Assembly (NCBI GenBank): GCA_030762175.1
Contig: CM060831.1
Location: forward strand, 74,116,001 to 74,180,000
Length of the DNA stretch: 64,000 nt
Reading direction: 5' to 3'
DNA from: Metallyticus violacea
Taxonomy: Eukaryota > Arthropoda > Insecta > Mantodea > Metallyticidae
Shown: piece after piece, positions 11,676 to 24,479 of the stretch
How the letters are laid out: each line of letters opens with the position of its first letter
How positions within the stretch are numbered: position 1 is the first letter of the stretch
Notes under the pieces: generated by a model
What the model saw: only the letters and a program-made list of their open reading frames with translations
Database searches by the model: none
Told to the model about the DNA's origin: nothing
Made by a program: the position numbers and the translations under genes

Positions 11676-12654
11676 ATTATCGGCCGATACTCAGGAAACA
11701 TCGATGATTTAGCAGCAAAATTTACAACACCACTGTCATAATGCAGAAAATTTTGAAATTAACCTATCGAAGGAATTATTCTTGCGGAATTATTTGAAAG
11801 CTCACAACACCCATTAACATCTCTGTCCATACTCAAGCTTACTATTTTATCGACTTTCTTATAATGCAATAAATTAAAATAAAGATTTTAGTATTATATA
11901 GAAATTGTTAAAATATAACATCTTTGCATCTGCAAAGGGTGTACAATTATTTAGAAAGGTTATTTATATTCCTCAAAGCAAATAACATTAAGATTATTAT
12001 AAAACCCACAGTGGTGTAAGAAAAATCAGCTCTGCATGGGTTTGACACGCTTAAGGATAGCCCACTGTGACTGGACCGGCATTTGATGGGCCTCCCAGGA
12101 CCATTTTTCCTAGAATATCACTATGAAATCTGGCACTTGCTGAGTTTTAAAGATATAAGCATTTATACCAATGAAAGTGACTTACTGCTTTACGAAAGAC
12201 ACCACAGATAAACACATTGTTTAAAGCAGTATAACCTGCTGGATGTGAAAAGCTAAATAAGGAGGCGAAAGACTCATTAGCAATAACTGAATGAAACATT
12301 GTTGGTAACATTTACAATTTCAAACTGTTATTTTAATTCCAGTGAATCCCCTGAGAGTCAAATGTATAAATGGAATAATCATCACAAGGTTGGAAAACAT
12401 AATTCCTAATAGAGATAAAACGATAAAACTATCGCTCAGGTTTATTACCGTGCCTTAACTTTCCTGAGAGGAACGTGGCCGTTAAGTTACAAGTCGAAAT
12501 TATCAATGCTCTAGATAATAGAGAGTGTCACGCTTTATCAGAACTCAATTCACTTTTGCTGCAATACTCCCATAACTTTGAGCTATATTAAGAGAATAGA
12601 AAGAGAATAATCCACAACATTACAAGATGAATATAACCAAAATCAGCAAATTTG

Positions 12655-12941
12655 GTCGGTACTAGTTGTATAGTGGTAATCATACTTGCCTCCTAAACCA
12701 AAGATCGCGGGTTCGATCCCGACAAGGACCGATGGATTTTTTCGGGCGTAAAAATCCTAAATATGGCTTCCTTCGGAAGGGAAGCAAAGCCGTGAGTCCC
12801 ATATCGTACATTTACGGCACGATAAAGAACTTCAAGCATGAAAAGAGTGGCCTCTGAGCAAAATTTGTCGTCCGTTTCGCGCTGAATTGAATGGGACGTG
12901 ATGATCTGAGATGTTAAAGAGCGTCCATAAATAAACTAAGG
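12655..12941 (+). repeat. full-length SINE-A, plus
   Basis: tRNA-like head from GGTCGGTACTAGTTGTATAG, B box GGTTCGATCCC at about 12710-12720, then the family body with GGCTTCCTTCGGAAGGGAAG and the 3' block GTTAAAGAGCGTCCATAAAT. The A box carries substitutions (TAGTTGTATAG), so internal promoter strength is probably reduced. Confidence 0.9.
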
Positions 12942-12949
12942 AGAAAAAA

Positions 12950-15790
12950 AATTATGCGGAAACAATACGCTGTTTCTAAACAAATCCAGCTTATATTTAA
13001 CATCATATTAGGAATATTTTTTTAATTAGTTGGAATTTTCTATTAAAAAGACAGGTCACAGCATGAAATTCGATTTGTCTTTTGTTATGACGTCCGTCTT
13101 TCTGGTTCTTTCTCAAAAACAGCGTCTATTGCTAATTGGGTACAGTATGTAGCGATATTAATGGTCCATTCTATACGTGGTATCATCTTTCTGCCCTGAG
13201 CGCTTTCTGGATTTCGTTTCTTTATATCGGAGAGTAGTTCGTGAGCTGTCTTGGGGTGAACATTTCAGCTTCTGACTAGGGAACCGGGTAAGCCACGGTC
13301 TGTATTTGTATTGGGGTTAATAAGCATGAGGATGACCCTTCCGTGGTATCTTTATCTTTTTTTTTTAGCAGTGAACTTCTTCGTTAACTGAGCCAGTGAC
13401 CCAAGTATTTTTTCTATATAATTAGTGAAACAAGTATTTAACTTGCTTTAATTACTTTCAGGATTTAATGTTGAATATATGGGATGTGGATTTGCTTTAT
13501 ATTTAAACATTTTTGGACTATAAATTGGGTTGTAAATTATAAGTTTGTCCTATTATCTTTAGCGTCTTATTTAATGTCAAACTTGTTTATAAAATTTCAA
13601 TCATTTCTATGTTATGAAAAAGTTCTTAATATGTGAACTTCAGTAGCTTTAATGTTATGTCTAGAAGTAACACTGGAACCGACAGGGCAATTAATGCGAT
13701 AGTTCTTTCTCTCTAGGAGGTGCAGGAATATGTAGCTTTAAGAAATTTGCGATCCAATAAAAACTCACTCTTAGCTCCAACCCAGAAAATAATGCATGCC
13801 TACGCAATGGTTACGATCTCTTCAGACTATATGTGTCAGAATAGCCAACAGTAAAAGCAAAATGCCATCTAGCGAATAGTGAAAACCAGAACATCCCATC
13901 TGAATTTTTTCGAAAGCTATATACTTTTTAAATGGATAAAGTCAAAATCAGAAGTTTTTTTAATCTATGTAAATGTATTTTACAATATTTTAAAAAGTGT
14001 TTGTCAGATATAAAATAATGTATTAATTCCAAAGTGTATTGTAATTCATTTTTTTTAAATGCGTAAACAAGTTCAACTTTTGCCTTCCAACTCCTCTTAA
14101 ATAAAAAGTATTAGAACTGCGTGAAACTAACGGGAAAATGTCGATTAATTTTCTATTTACTCATGGAAAATTTAAAGGAAACATATGACAATTTAACTTC
14201 ATTTCCGTTCTTCATTGAAAGTGCCCGCATTTTACAAAACTACAATAAGCAGATAATTCGTAGATTTGGCACTTTTTCTTAGTTATATTCTAGACTTTAA
14301 TACGTATTTTAGTCTTTAATAATACAAGTTTTCAATTATAAATAACCATTATTTTATGCAGTAGAAATATGTTTTATGTACCCAAAATTGAGTTCCGTAG
14401 TAATATATAACAAATAGCAAAATGTGAATGTGTACATTGCAAAGAACATATTTACTAGAACTGTCCATTGTACACAGTTAAAGCAAATGTATTTTAAACA
14501 AGTTTAACGAATGTTTTAAGATAATGCATTAGCTGTGTTGAACATTGGACTGAAGTTATAAAGAAATAACATAAATGTAATGTTATCTTTATCATAATAT
14601 TCCCAAAACTGAGGTTTCAGCATATCCTGAACAGAACAAGCTGTTTTTGCATTCATAGCTATTTCCGAACACCTATCAGCTTCGTTGTGTTTTTGAAAAT
14701 TGGTATAGTCTATGAAACTTGCTCAAAGCATTATTCCATGATTGAATATTGCACACCAAAATAAAAGAGACAGCTAATTAATTTAATTAGCTATCGTAAT
14801 TAAATTTGTAAAAATGAGGGGAAAAATCGTGCCTGAGATAAAAAGAACACTCCGTCCTCAAAACTAAGGGAAGGAAGAGAACCAATAATGAAAGAGGTAA
14901 GCTTTTGAGTGCGACATCGATGCTCTCAAACGGCTGGAAAACACGTTTCAATTTTCCATTACTTGCCTTTGATCCTCTCCAACAAGATGAACCGGATGCA
15001 ATCGTGGGACCCTCACAATATGCACCACTGAACTGAACACAACGGTGAAATGCACATTGCACTTTTCTGTTTTGTTTGGCAGTAAACATGCATCACATAT
15101 GAGCTATAATCCTTCCGACATAAACAATTACATATTTACCATCACATTCGGGCTGAACCCCAGCGTGTTTCTTGATTAATTCTTGCAAGCTTAAAAACTG
15201 CTAGCTCTATTTCAATTTAAAAAAAAAAAAACAAGTAGTTTAAAACACCTTCACTAGTATATACCCAATGTATAATCCAACTTTTGCAAAAATGTAGGGC
15301 TTCTTAATTAAATACCACACAAATAGGATTTATTATAAATAGTGAACACCGGAGAAAAGTGTTCTTGAAGAAATAGATAGAAGACAAGAAATCAATAGAG
15401 CGAATCTCAGTATGTGAAGAAAAAAATACTATAGAATGTGTTTGCCCCAGGATAGTCATTATACAACATTTGGATTGCTTGTAATGTCTCAATTTGGATG
15501 TTAGGGTCTTTGACTCTTTGACTCAATTTCAGAATTGCCAATTGTTTGGGTTTCCATTAGGGAAAACACCTTGCTTCCGGTAGGGGAAAATAAATCTCTT
15601 TCAGCGTAGTTTTTGGCAGTTGTTCAGCTATAATTTGGAATCATTGGGTGAAACATCTGATCCAGTAAATTGTTTCATTTTCTCCATGTAAGTTCAAATA
15701 TTTAACATTTATTTGTATACAGCATACCATATAGCAATAATGCTGTAAATTAATTAACAAAAGACTAACCAAATTACCAATTCCTTGTAG
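12950..15790. other. mostly unassigned AT-rich DNA with two coding-like patches
   Basis: Apart from the minus-strand patch at 13083-13370 (listed separately), only one other higher-GC patch stands out. At 14787-15089 a minus-strand frame of 100 codons has no recognised similarity. The rest is AT-rich and I see no mobile-element signature in it. Confidence 0.4.
13083..13370 (-). other. coding-like remnant, unrecognised
   Basis: On the minus strand one frame is open for about 24 codons, has a single stop, then is open for a further 59 codons. It contains VHPKTAHELLSDIKKRNPES and IPRIEWTINIATYCTQLAID. A second frame over the upstream part is also open for about 40 codons (LAQLTKKFTAKKKDKD). The region is richer in GC than its flanks. 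This is what a decayed protein gene or transposon ORF looks like, but I cannot name the family. Confidence 0.3.
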
Positions 15791-15793
15791 AAA

Positions 15794-16368
15794 TACAGAG
15801 GGTGCCAAAAAATGTACATACACTTCAAGCAAATAAAAAAAAATGTGTTAACATAACCAGATTGAATTCACATAAACAGAAAATGATGAGCACTAATCAT
15901 CTTAGACTTTTACAGTTACAACATTTGCTCAAAATGCCAACCATTGGCGTCGATACACTTCTGAGTACGTTGAACTACTGATTGAGCAACGTTTGCGAAA
16001 GTGTCCTCAGCGATTGCAGCACATGCCGTTTCAATTTCTTCCCGAAGCGCTGCCCGTTTAGCTGGTTTTCTACGGTATACATCCTTACGAGTTCTCCTAC
16101 GGCGGTTCTGTTCTGTTCACACTTCTCCATTGCCTTTGAACTTCAACAACATTCTCAGTTTTCCAATACCACTTCAAAATTGTTTTCCGCTGTTCAACGA
16201 TAATCTTGGCTTCATTTTGTTGTAGCAATGCTAGCATAACGTAATGTAAGTCATATTTATTTACAGAACATCATACTACACATTACTGTTGTTTTCCGGT
16301 CCAACTTTGAAATATGTTACATAGATAGTTGCTGTGAAAGTGTGTATACATTTTTGGCATCCTCTGTA
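15794..16368 (-). mobile_element. MITE-M copy a, IS630/mariner-type deletion derivative
   Basis: A 575-bp element with terminal inverted repeats TACAGAGGGTGCCAAAAA and TTTTTGGCATCCTCTGTA, flanked by TA. Read on the minus strand it keeps the two ends of a transposase. The N-terminal start is near 16215. The C-terminal part (about 15925-16075) has the motifs REEIETACAAIAEDT, VVQRTQKCID and HFEQ. The DDE catalytic middle is deleted, so it could move only with transposase from an intact relative. Family resemblance is to arthropod DUF4817/DDE_3-type transposases, recognised by eye. Confidence 0.88.
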
Positions 16369-16564
16369 TATAACAATTTGTAACAATAAACAGTATGTAA
16401 AAAAGTAGGAAAAAGTATGTCCCTCAATATTTGCCATGGAATAAATTGCACTGTAGCAGTATGGACAAAATTTAGAAGTTAAAATCCAACATTTTGAATA
16501 GATCACACAATATGAAAATTATAAAAGAAATAATGATCCTCCTCCCGTATCTTTAATACGGATC

Positions 16565-16865
16565 TAAACATATGGAGCCAGAAAATAGAGATAAACTACA
16601 GAAATATGCCAAAGAAAAACAGAAACAACATTCTAGAAATTACTTTAAAGAACAAATGCTTGAAATGGAAATGATCTAGACATGTGATGCGGCAAGAACC
16701 CAACAGATGAACTTGGAACTCTTAGAATTTGCAATAGAAATCCAGGACGCCAGATGACTAGCTTGTTGGACCAATTGAGGAGGATCTTTCGTCAAGAGAT
16801 GGTCAATGTCAACCTAGGGAAAGAAAGGCCAATAAACATGGAATGATCTGTACCAAAGAAGTTAA
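16565..16865 (+). pseudogene. LINE reverse-transcriptase C-terminal relic
   Basis: Plus-strand fragments resemble the C-terminal tail of arthropod non-LTR retrotransposon ORFs. A WKWSRHVMRQEPNR-like stretch (about 16664-16705, where WxWAGHVARxxxNRW is typical) is followed by a decayed IRNPGRQMT/LVGPIEEDL stretch corresponding to the GRPxxRWxDDI segment. Stops interrupt it. No 5' part is present, consistent with a 5'-truncated insertion. Confidence 0.55.
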
Positions 16866-16869
16866 CCGG

Positions 16870-19800
16870 GACAGCCTAAAATCAGCTTCCTTTCATTCGA
16901 AAGAGTGCCTTGCCCTCAGGAATTCTTATAGTTATATCGAATTCTATTTGCTGCAGAAAAAACAACTTGAAACCACATGTCTGATAGAATGTTTTCCCCT
17001 ATAATATTCTTTAATGTCAACATATACGACAACAATTATTTCCATTATTTTAGAGTAATTACCATCAGCTCAACATGCATTAAATTAAAAGTATAGATTT
17101 AAGTACTTCAGCACTTTGTTTAATTTCACTATTTCGGCATTTAATTTGTTGACCAAGAAAGTTTATTTGGTTCTTTTGCAATACTTTTCAAAACCTTAGG
17201 AATAATAAAAGTAAAAACAAATCCTAAACAATTTCCATTACACTCAATATATTTCTTCAGACATGCATCCAACTCCCTATGCCAATCCTGCAAAATGATC
17301 AGCTTTTAATCACGAGGTATATCGTTACTGACATATTTTCCAGTGGGGGAAACAATTGGGGATTGATACAGGTTTCTTCTAAAAGAGATCTTCGTTGGCT
17401 ACGTTTAGATGGTATAAATATTTTCAGTAGTAGATGATTCCTACTGAGGTCTAACAGGTTTTTACATGTTTCTCGTAGCGGTCGGTGTACCACTATCTGT
17501 GCATTCCCAAGGAACAGTTAAGTACATGACTACTTTCAATTGTAAACAATCCATTTCCAAATTTCTTATCGTAAGAAACAAAGGCGATCGAGAAAAGTAA
17601 TCGGCTTTAACGACAAACGGAAAGAGATCTGCAAGTCGCTACTTTTCATAGATATTAGCCAGCTCAATTTTAATTGTATGCAACTTTCCCTATCTGCATG
17701 CTACTGGTATGAAACACATCCAAGTTCATCATATGTCCAGATTGAACTCCTTATTCCAAAAGTTTAAAAAGCCGGAGGAACTTTCTTGCTGTTCTGTTCG
17801 AGTTTACATGGCTCAATATAAATACAGATTTTTAATCCCCTTTTAAATATAGCAAGTTATAAATGCAGTTACAACGGTTCTGTCTGCAAAGCATTTTTAA
17901 AAAGTTTATAATTATTGACACAGTATTGTCTCAATTTTCACACATTCAGCTTAACACAAAGCTTTTATTTTTTGCATATATATGATAATAGTATTTATAT
18001 GTAATGTCTTTTACTTTTGTATTTTATGGAAATGTGTGTTTATATTGTAATATCCTGATCATATCAACCAATCAATTTTTTTCAGTTCTATCAGCTGCAC
18101 ATTGTTCCAATAACTTGACTGTTCATTTAATTATTTTTCAGTATGCTTTTTGCATGCTTTGTTTCCATTGTAAATATCGAATTCGAAAATACTGATAGTT
18201 GCTAAGTATTTCCTAATCAATTAAAAATTTAGGTATTCAATATTTAGCTTGAATAATTTTACTGTTTAATATGATCCTGAATGCACAAAAATGTGTGACT
18301 TACGCCAAATATATAAAATAGAAAGTGTTCTTAGGGAATCATATATTATTTGTCATTATAAATGAGAAAATTAATAACAATGATGTTGATAAACGTACGT
18401 TGAGGCAGGTTAATTTATGGGATCACTTGAGAAAATAAGCGAAAAAGTAATTTTAAAATGTTATTTTCTGTTTTTAAATATTTAAAGTTAAATTCATGTA
18501 CACTATTTATTTTTACGTTTATGCTTCACAGATTTTATTTGTTTTATTGGCTAGAACTAAATCCAAACCTAAAATTTTGTTATTTTTATTTGAAATCAAA
18601 ATGACCTGGTGATACATCCATGGACATGAAAAGGGTTTTTTTTTTTTTTTTTTTTTTTTCAAAGAAAAGTTAAAGATGTGCCTTAGTGCCTAGTGACAGA
18701 ATGTTAGTAGAACACTACAAATATAATTTTGTGGAAAAAATGAAATAAGTTTGCGTCTGATTAGTTGAGTTTGTAGTCGGTATTAAAATACCTGTTAAAT
18801 ATTAAGTTATTATCTGTCTAATGATGATATAAACCTTTCTAGAGATTATTTTTTTTTTCAAATGTATTAAAATTGTCTCTTAAAAGTGCTAGTTTGTTTA
18901 ATTATTCATTCTTTTTCATTTCTAAGCGATATAAAAACATATTTGTTTGCAATTAGCAATATCAACTTCTCGCATATTATACAATAACTACTATTTCTTG
19001 CAACAATTAATCCTGTTTGAAATACGAAGAAGATTAAAATGATCTTTTGAGTTTATTTTATACTTGAAATAGGATAAAAATTGTATTTAAATATATGCAA
19101 TAGGAACTAAGTGTAGCTCGTTTTCTACCTATCACAGTATTGACCCCTTGACATACCTAAACATATCTAGGTGTTACAGAACTGTCTCCATGGGAGTGTA
19201 ACATACTACGGTCTAGAGGTATTGTGTACATAATGAAATTGTTGATATAGTTGAAGACCAGCGGGTAACCACAAGCGGCTCATGCTTTGCCTTACAAAGC
19301 CTCACCTCTCACCGCCGAGGCATCTTCACCTGCTGCTAGGATTTTGTTTCTCAAAGACAAGCAAACCTTTACAGCACAGGAAAGCCACTGCTTCTCAGTG
19401 TGCACAGCATGTAAGCTATGACACTTATCTAAATATTAAAAATACTATGCTTAAAGTACATGACTACGTTCTGAGCACATCTTTCACTGTTGAAAGACCT
19501 GAAAGATGATACTTAAAAAAATTTTAGGAAAATATATCAATGTCAGCATAATTTTTACCTCTTGAAAGCAAAAATGCATGAAAAGCGGTGGTTATAATAA
19601 AAATGTTGGTTGAAATTGAATGGATGCTCATCGTGGAATGCGGAATTTTTATTCTGGCCCTCAGGAACAAATTGCTTATGCATGAGACATCAAATTGGCA
19701 GGAAAAAAAGGAGAGAAACTGTTTGCCCTACTGAATATTTCTGAAAGGGCCATTATCATCTCGTAAAATATTAAATATCGATAAATCATTTATATTGTAA

Positions 19801-19970
19801 CGCAGTCTTCAAGGATTTTGCTCTCATTGTGATGTTTTTCGTAAGCCCTGAATCCTTAAATCCTCAAAATATAATATTGCAAATATTTTTATGAGGATGA
19901 ACAATAGAAATTGCTAAAGGCGTGATCCAACACACAAGAACATGAAATCGCTACCATTTCATTGCATTCT
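16870..19970. other. AT-rich stretch, no gene recognised
   Basis: Three kilobases of low-complexity AT-rich sequence. A 24-base T tract lies at 18636-18659. At 17220-17500 the minus strand shows a few residues vaguely like a transposase C-terminus, too weak to call. A 75-codon frame at 19282-19509 has no recognised similarity. Confidence 0.4.
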
Positions 19971-19973
19971 ATA

Positions 19974-20240
19974 CCGCCACGGGTGGCCGAGGTCGTTAAG
20001 GCGCGGACTTGTGAGCTTCCCGCTGGGGTTCGAATCTCACCAGGACCGTCCTCTCTAACTGAAGTTTTTATTCAGGTTTTCCTCAGTCCTCATAAATGGA
20101 AATGCCGGGGAGATACCCTAAACCTACACCTGGAACGGTTCCTTGCTTAAAAATAAATCCTTTCCCAATTTATCATTTCATCTCATATATCATTAGTGTT
20201 TGCCGCCTGTGGTGCCTTTGTAGCAAAAACGGGCGTTCTT
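19974..20240 (+). repeat. SINE-C, tRNA-derived
   Basis: The head reads CACGGGTGGCCGAGGTCGTTAAGG..., a Leu/Ser-like tRNA A box with GGTTCGAATCTCAC as B box at about 20026-20040. An unrelated body of about 190 bp follows, ending in GGTGCC...AAAAACGGGCGTT. The long variable-arm-like head and internal polymerase III boxes define a tRNA-derived SINE distinct from SINE-A and SINE-B. A 3' fragment of the same family occurs at 38240-38356. Confidence 0.8.
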
Positions 20241-20490
20241 CATTTGCGTGAAGAAATATTAGCTATTTTATAACGATATTTTATCCTGAATTGTTTATAC
20301 TAGTGTAAATTTATCATCCGTAATAGAATTATTATATTCTATTTATAAGAAAAAGCAATTCTCGTGTAACAATTTAGAAGTAATGCAAAATAAACCTAAA
20401 GCCAACATCCATTTCCAAGATATGGGAATTCGCTCTAAACACTTCATATTGATAAACTATGAACGTAATTAAAACAAAAGAAAAGAAACC

Positions 20491-20757
20491 GCCTCCATGG
20501 TCTAGTGGTAGCGTTAGTGACTTCTAATCTAGATGTCCTGGTTTGGAATACAGGTCAGGTCAAGCTGTATGGGTACTTTCTTTTTTTTTTTCCGCAGTTT
20601 TCCCTTACCCTGCTTTAGCGCACCAAGGACTCCTAGCTCATTAATTCATTTCATTTCAATCTATTCACGAGTACAAACTTACACCTACAGTATTCCGTCC
20701 AATATACAGACGTCGCCAGAAAACCAGTGCAATCAAAGCGACAATAAATAAAAACAT
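20491..20757 (+). repeat. SINE-B copy 1, tRNA-derived
   Basis: The head GCCTCCATGGTCTAGTGGTAGCGTTAG has a clear A box. The B box region (GGTTTGGAATACAGG) is degraded. The body contains CACCAAGGACTCCTAGCTCATTAATTC, and the tail is CAATCAAAGCGACAATAAATAAAAAC. Body and tail match the copy at 56371-56640, which shows this is a dispersed family. Confidence 0.85.
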
Positions 20758-20799
20758 TAAAATAAATCAAATATTAATCATGTTTTAGGTGTTAGCACA

Positions 20800-22075
20800 A
20801 AATGATTGAATTATATTGTATTAAAAAGATAATCCAAATGCAGAAGTGTTCCATGCAGCAATAGAAATAAACGATAAATTTTTCTGACAACACTAGAAGA
20901 CCTAAGAAAGCAGAATTAAAAATCTCCAGGACCACAGGGAATTAATATAGAAGTAATAAAGAAGAATGAATTGTTACTTATACGGCAGATAAATTAATTT
21001 TGGACAAGGTCTCAATTCCAGATATTTGGCTAATACCAAGTATAGCGTGAATATTTAAAAAGAAAAACGGAATAAACCATCAAACCACCGAGGAATTGTT
21101 CCATTAAGTTCTACATATAAACTTTACGCAGGAATCTTAAGTAATACACAAAATCAACAACAGGAACATTACTAATGGAAGAACAGAATGGATTTCGAAC
21201 TGCTAAATCATGCATAGATAGTATTTTTATTATTAGACGAATCATTGAGAAAAGGAGAGAGTTAAATTTACCCCCTGGAAAAGGTCTTTAATAAGGTAGA
21301 TAGAAATAGATTATGGCAAATAATGGAAAAACATTTTTGCCCTGTTCATCTAATAAAATGGATAAGTAGTCTCTATAACGATTCATGCTTTAGGCTCATC
21401 TCATATAATTATCCGATAGGAATATAATAATCAAAGTAAAATACAATGGTGTGTATTATTATCCATTTTTAATACAAGACTTCTAAAAATGGAAGGAAGA
21501 AGCACCAGCTAGGATTGGAAGGTGAGGGACAGATTTTAATATTTTAGGTTATGTAGATAACACTGCAAAGGTACAAAATAGACTTCAAAAAGTAATTTAT
21601 GTTCTACACAAAATAGCAATTAAATATAATCTTAAATTCTCAACTTGAAAAACAATGATCATGAAAACAGTAATAGCCAATATAACTTTAAAAAGTAATG
21701 TTTTGATCTAGAATAAAATATAAATAATTTTGTTTGTAACATCTTTTTAACCTAGACATAAATAGAGAAAATAAAATTTAAAAATACCAGGTAATGTGCG
21801 AAACTAATTGAAAAAAAATTAAAAACAATACCATCAGATACAGAAAATAATTCTATAAAGTGGTTCCGGTACTGTTGTATTCCAGTTATGTCTTGGACTG
21901 TAAAAAAGAAAACAAAGAGAGAGACGGTATCACGGATGTATTCTAACGAATTAAGAAATGAATTAAACATATTTGGAATTAATAATAAAAAAGAACACTA
22001 CTGGAACAACTGCACAAAATATGGATCGAATCAAAATTCCAGAAGTAGCTATGCTCTACCGGGTGTTTCTTGATG
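20800..22075 (+). pseudogene. LINE (non-LTR retrotransposon) reverse transcriptase relic
   Basis: Plus-strand fragments follow the order of a LINE reverse transcriptase. They are SPGPQGINIEVIK-like (about 20920-20955), STYKLYAGILSN (about 21110-21145), EEQNGFRTAKSCIDSIFIIR (about 21178-21240), EKVFNKVDRNRLWQIMEK (about 21280-21335) and HLIKWISSLYND (about 21345-21385). The catalytic Y-A-D-D box reads Y-V-D-N at 21550-21561, then VLHKIAIKYNLKFST follows. The C-terminal part is NELNIFGINNK and MDRIKIPEVAMLYR, just before the GAT repeat. Frameshifts and the altered catalytic box mean it is dead. Confidence 0.85.
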
Positions 22076-22610
22076 ATGATGATGAGGATGAAGATGATGA
22101 TGATGATGATGAGGAGGAGGAGAAGGATGGGGATGGTGATGGTGATGATGATGATGAGGAGGAGGATGAGGATGGTGATGGTGATGTTGATGGTGATGAT
22201 GATGATGATGATGGTGATGATGAAGATGAGGAGGATGATGATGGTGATGGTGATGATGATAATGATGATGGTGATGGTGATGATGAAGATGATGATGATG
22301 GTGATGATGATGATGAAGATGAGGAGGATGAGGATGGTGGTGGTGATGGTGATGATGATGATGAGGAGGATGAGGATGGTGATGGTGATGATGATGATGA
22401 TGATGGTGATGATGAAGATGAGGAGGAGGAGGATGATGATGGTGATGGTGATGATGATGGTGATGGTGATGATGATGAAGATGATGATGATGGTGATAAT
22501 GATGAAGATGAGGAGGAGGATGATGGTGATGATGATGGTGATGGTGATGATGATGAAGATGGTGATGGTGATGGTTATGATGATGATGAAGATGAGGAGG
22601 ATGATGCCAG
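22072..22610. repeat. GAT/GAG/GGT trinucleotide microsatellite
   Basis: About 540 bp of GAT units with interspersed GAG, GAA and GGT, all keeping the three-base register. It opens long artificial frames in several registers: Asp/Glu-rich and Met-rich on plus, His-rich on minus. It begins within the C-terminal coding segment of the LINE relic, so the Asp/Glu ORF is a LINE fragment running into a microsatellite and not a real acidic protein. Confidence 0.97.
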
Positions 22611-22689
22611 CTTTCAGGGATGCTACAAAAGGGCAAACATATTAATTTCAGATAGAGAAGCCTGATCCGGAAACGCTTGAGTTGCAAGT

Positions 22690-24340
22690 TATAGCACAAA
22701 GTTGTTTTGGTTTAATTGGCTCAAGTCAACTTTCTTGAATATTCTCTCAAAAAATCAAAGCAAGCCTACCATCCTTATATTCTACATTAAATCCTCTGCT
22801 TAACTTCACAAGTGTACACCTGTTTATAGGAGACTTGCTTCCCGGGTTATTGAAGTAAATCTCACTTTTATTTGTCAATGCATGTGAATTCAACATGATG
22901 GAGCCGCAGCTCACTTATCACATGGTGCTAGTGAACTTATTAATCAGATGTTCCCTTAAAAGAGTATGGAAAGAAGATGTTCTAGTTTTATGACCAGCTC
23001 GTTAGCCTGATCTGATCCTACTTGATTTTTTCGTTATGGGGGTCTAGCTTACGGGACCTTCAGCGACTGGAGAGAATTTCTTGGCAAGAATCTTATCTGC
23101 CTATGATACCGGTAGACTAACTTATTCCACTGGATATGGCACATTGTTATGAACCATAAATTGAAGCTGGGAGACACCATTTTGAAAAACTGTTAATATT
23201 TTCGCAGCTTGTGAAAGTAGTGCAGATATAAAAAGTATTACACTTACTTACAAATTTCGTCAGTTGTTTTACTCAACTTTTATAGGTATCCCTAACATTT
23301 TTATGTATAACCTGTGACTGAGCGTTTCCGGGCCGGAGTTCCCTATTTCAAATTGATACATTTGCCAGAGCATTGCTGAAACTTTGTACCATCACATGAA
23401 TACATCAGATATAAGCCCAGAGACCATGGAGATGCGGGACGTCCGAGATAGATCTGGAATGAAAGGCCTTATCCATGCGAGAGAGAAGTTAAGACATTTT
23501 ATATACTTTCAGCACAATCCTTCTTTAGCTTATAATCGACTGATTTTATAAACATTGGTTATAAATTTGACAAAATCCACATAAGAGTTTAGTCTTAGTA
23601 TAACTTAAACTAACGGGTATTTAAAAATATATGTAAAATAAGAGAAATTATTGCTTAAAAGATGTTGCAAAGTTCGATAAGAATAACAGTATTTCAGAAG
23701 TATTTTTTAATTTGTTGAATTTATAATGTTATAATTCTCATTATATATGAAGATAAAAAATAATAAACGAGGAAAAGGAAAATAATCTTAATCAAACAAT
23801 GGTATTATAGCATTGTGAGTAAGAATTAATATACATTCAACCTTAGACTCGACAATAAATAACTTGTACCTATAAATAAAAGGAAATGGTAAACATTAAT
23901 GATATGACCTGTATTCTGTGTTATAGTAAGGTATACATGCTTAGATAAACTGCGAACTTAACAGTAACAAAAGAAGGCAAGATCAGCCAAGAAAAACAAG
24001 AAAATTACACATTGTATTTTATAAGAATTGAAGATCTACAGTCTTTATGATCTTTAGGCTTAATATTCGCATTGAACGTCTATATTTCTCCAGCAGGAGG
24101 TTACAACTGTTTACTGTACTTAATGGGGCGGGTAACCGTCACTCCAACGCTCTTGTTGATGACCGTTTAATTAGCTCAGCTGAGTAGGTACATTAATACA
24201 AGCACAATGCGTGTTTATCACCTTCTGCGTACCATCAAGACATGAACCCCATCATCGCCTAACAAGGATTACCAAGTAACCAAACGACTCGGATATTCTA
24301 TTTATAGATACAATAATTCATTAGAGCATTCTTGAGGCAT
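22690..24340. other. AT-rich stretch, no gene recognised
   Basis: No transposon or SINE signature seen. A higher-GC interval at about 24090-24300 has no open frame and no repeat match within the window. Confidence 0.4.
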
Positions 24341-24346
24341 CTGTAA

Positions 24347-24414
24347 GTATGTATGTATGTATGTATGTATGTATGTATGTATGTATGTATGTATGTATGT
24401 ATGTATGTATGTAT
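24347..24414. repeat. GTAT microsatellite
   Basis: About 17 uninterrupted copies of the tetranucleotide GTAT. The lack of interruptions suggests recent expansion. Confidence 0.97.
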
Positions 24415-24479
24415 TAAACTGCGTTTGGGCTTTCGTCAGGGGGCAGAGAAGAAAAACGCATATATAATGATTATTTACA

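Noticed and set aside
21973..22699. Long Asp/Glu-rich, Met-rich and His-rich open frames on both strands
   Set aside because: All are translations of the GAT/GAG microsatellite in different registers; the only non-repeat part is a decayed LINE fragment.
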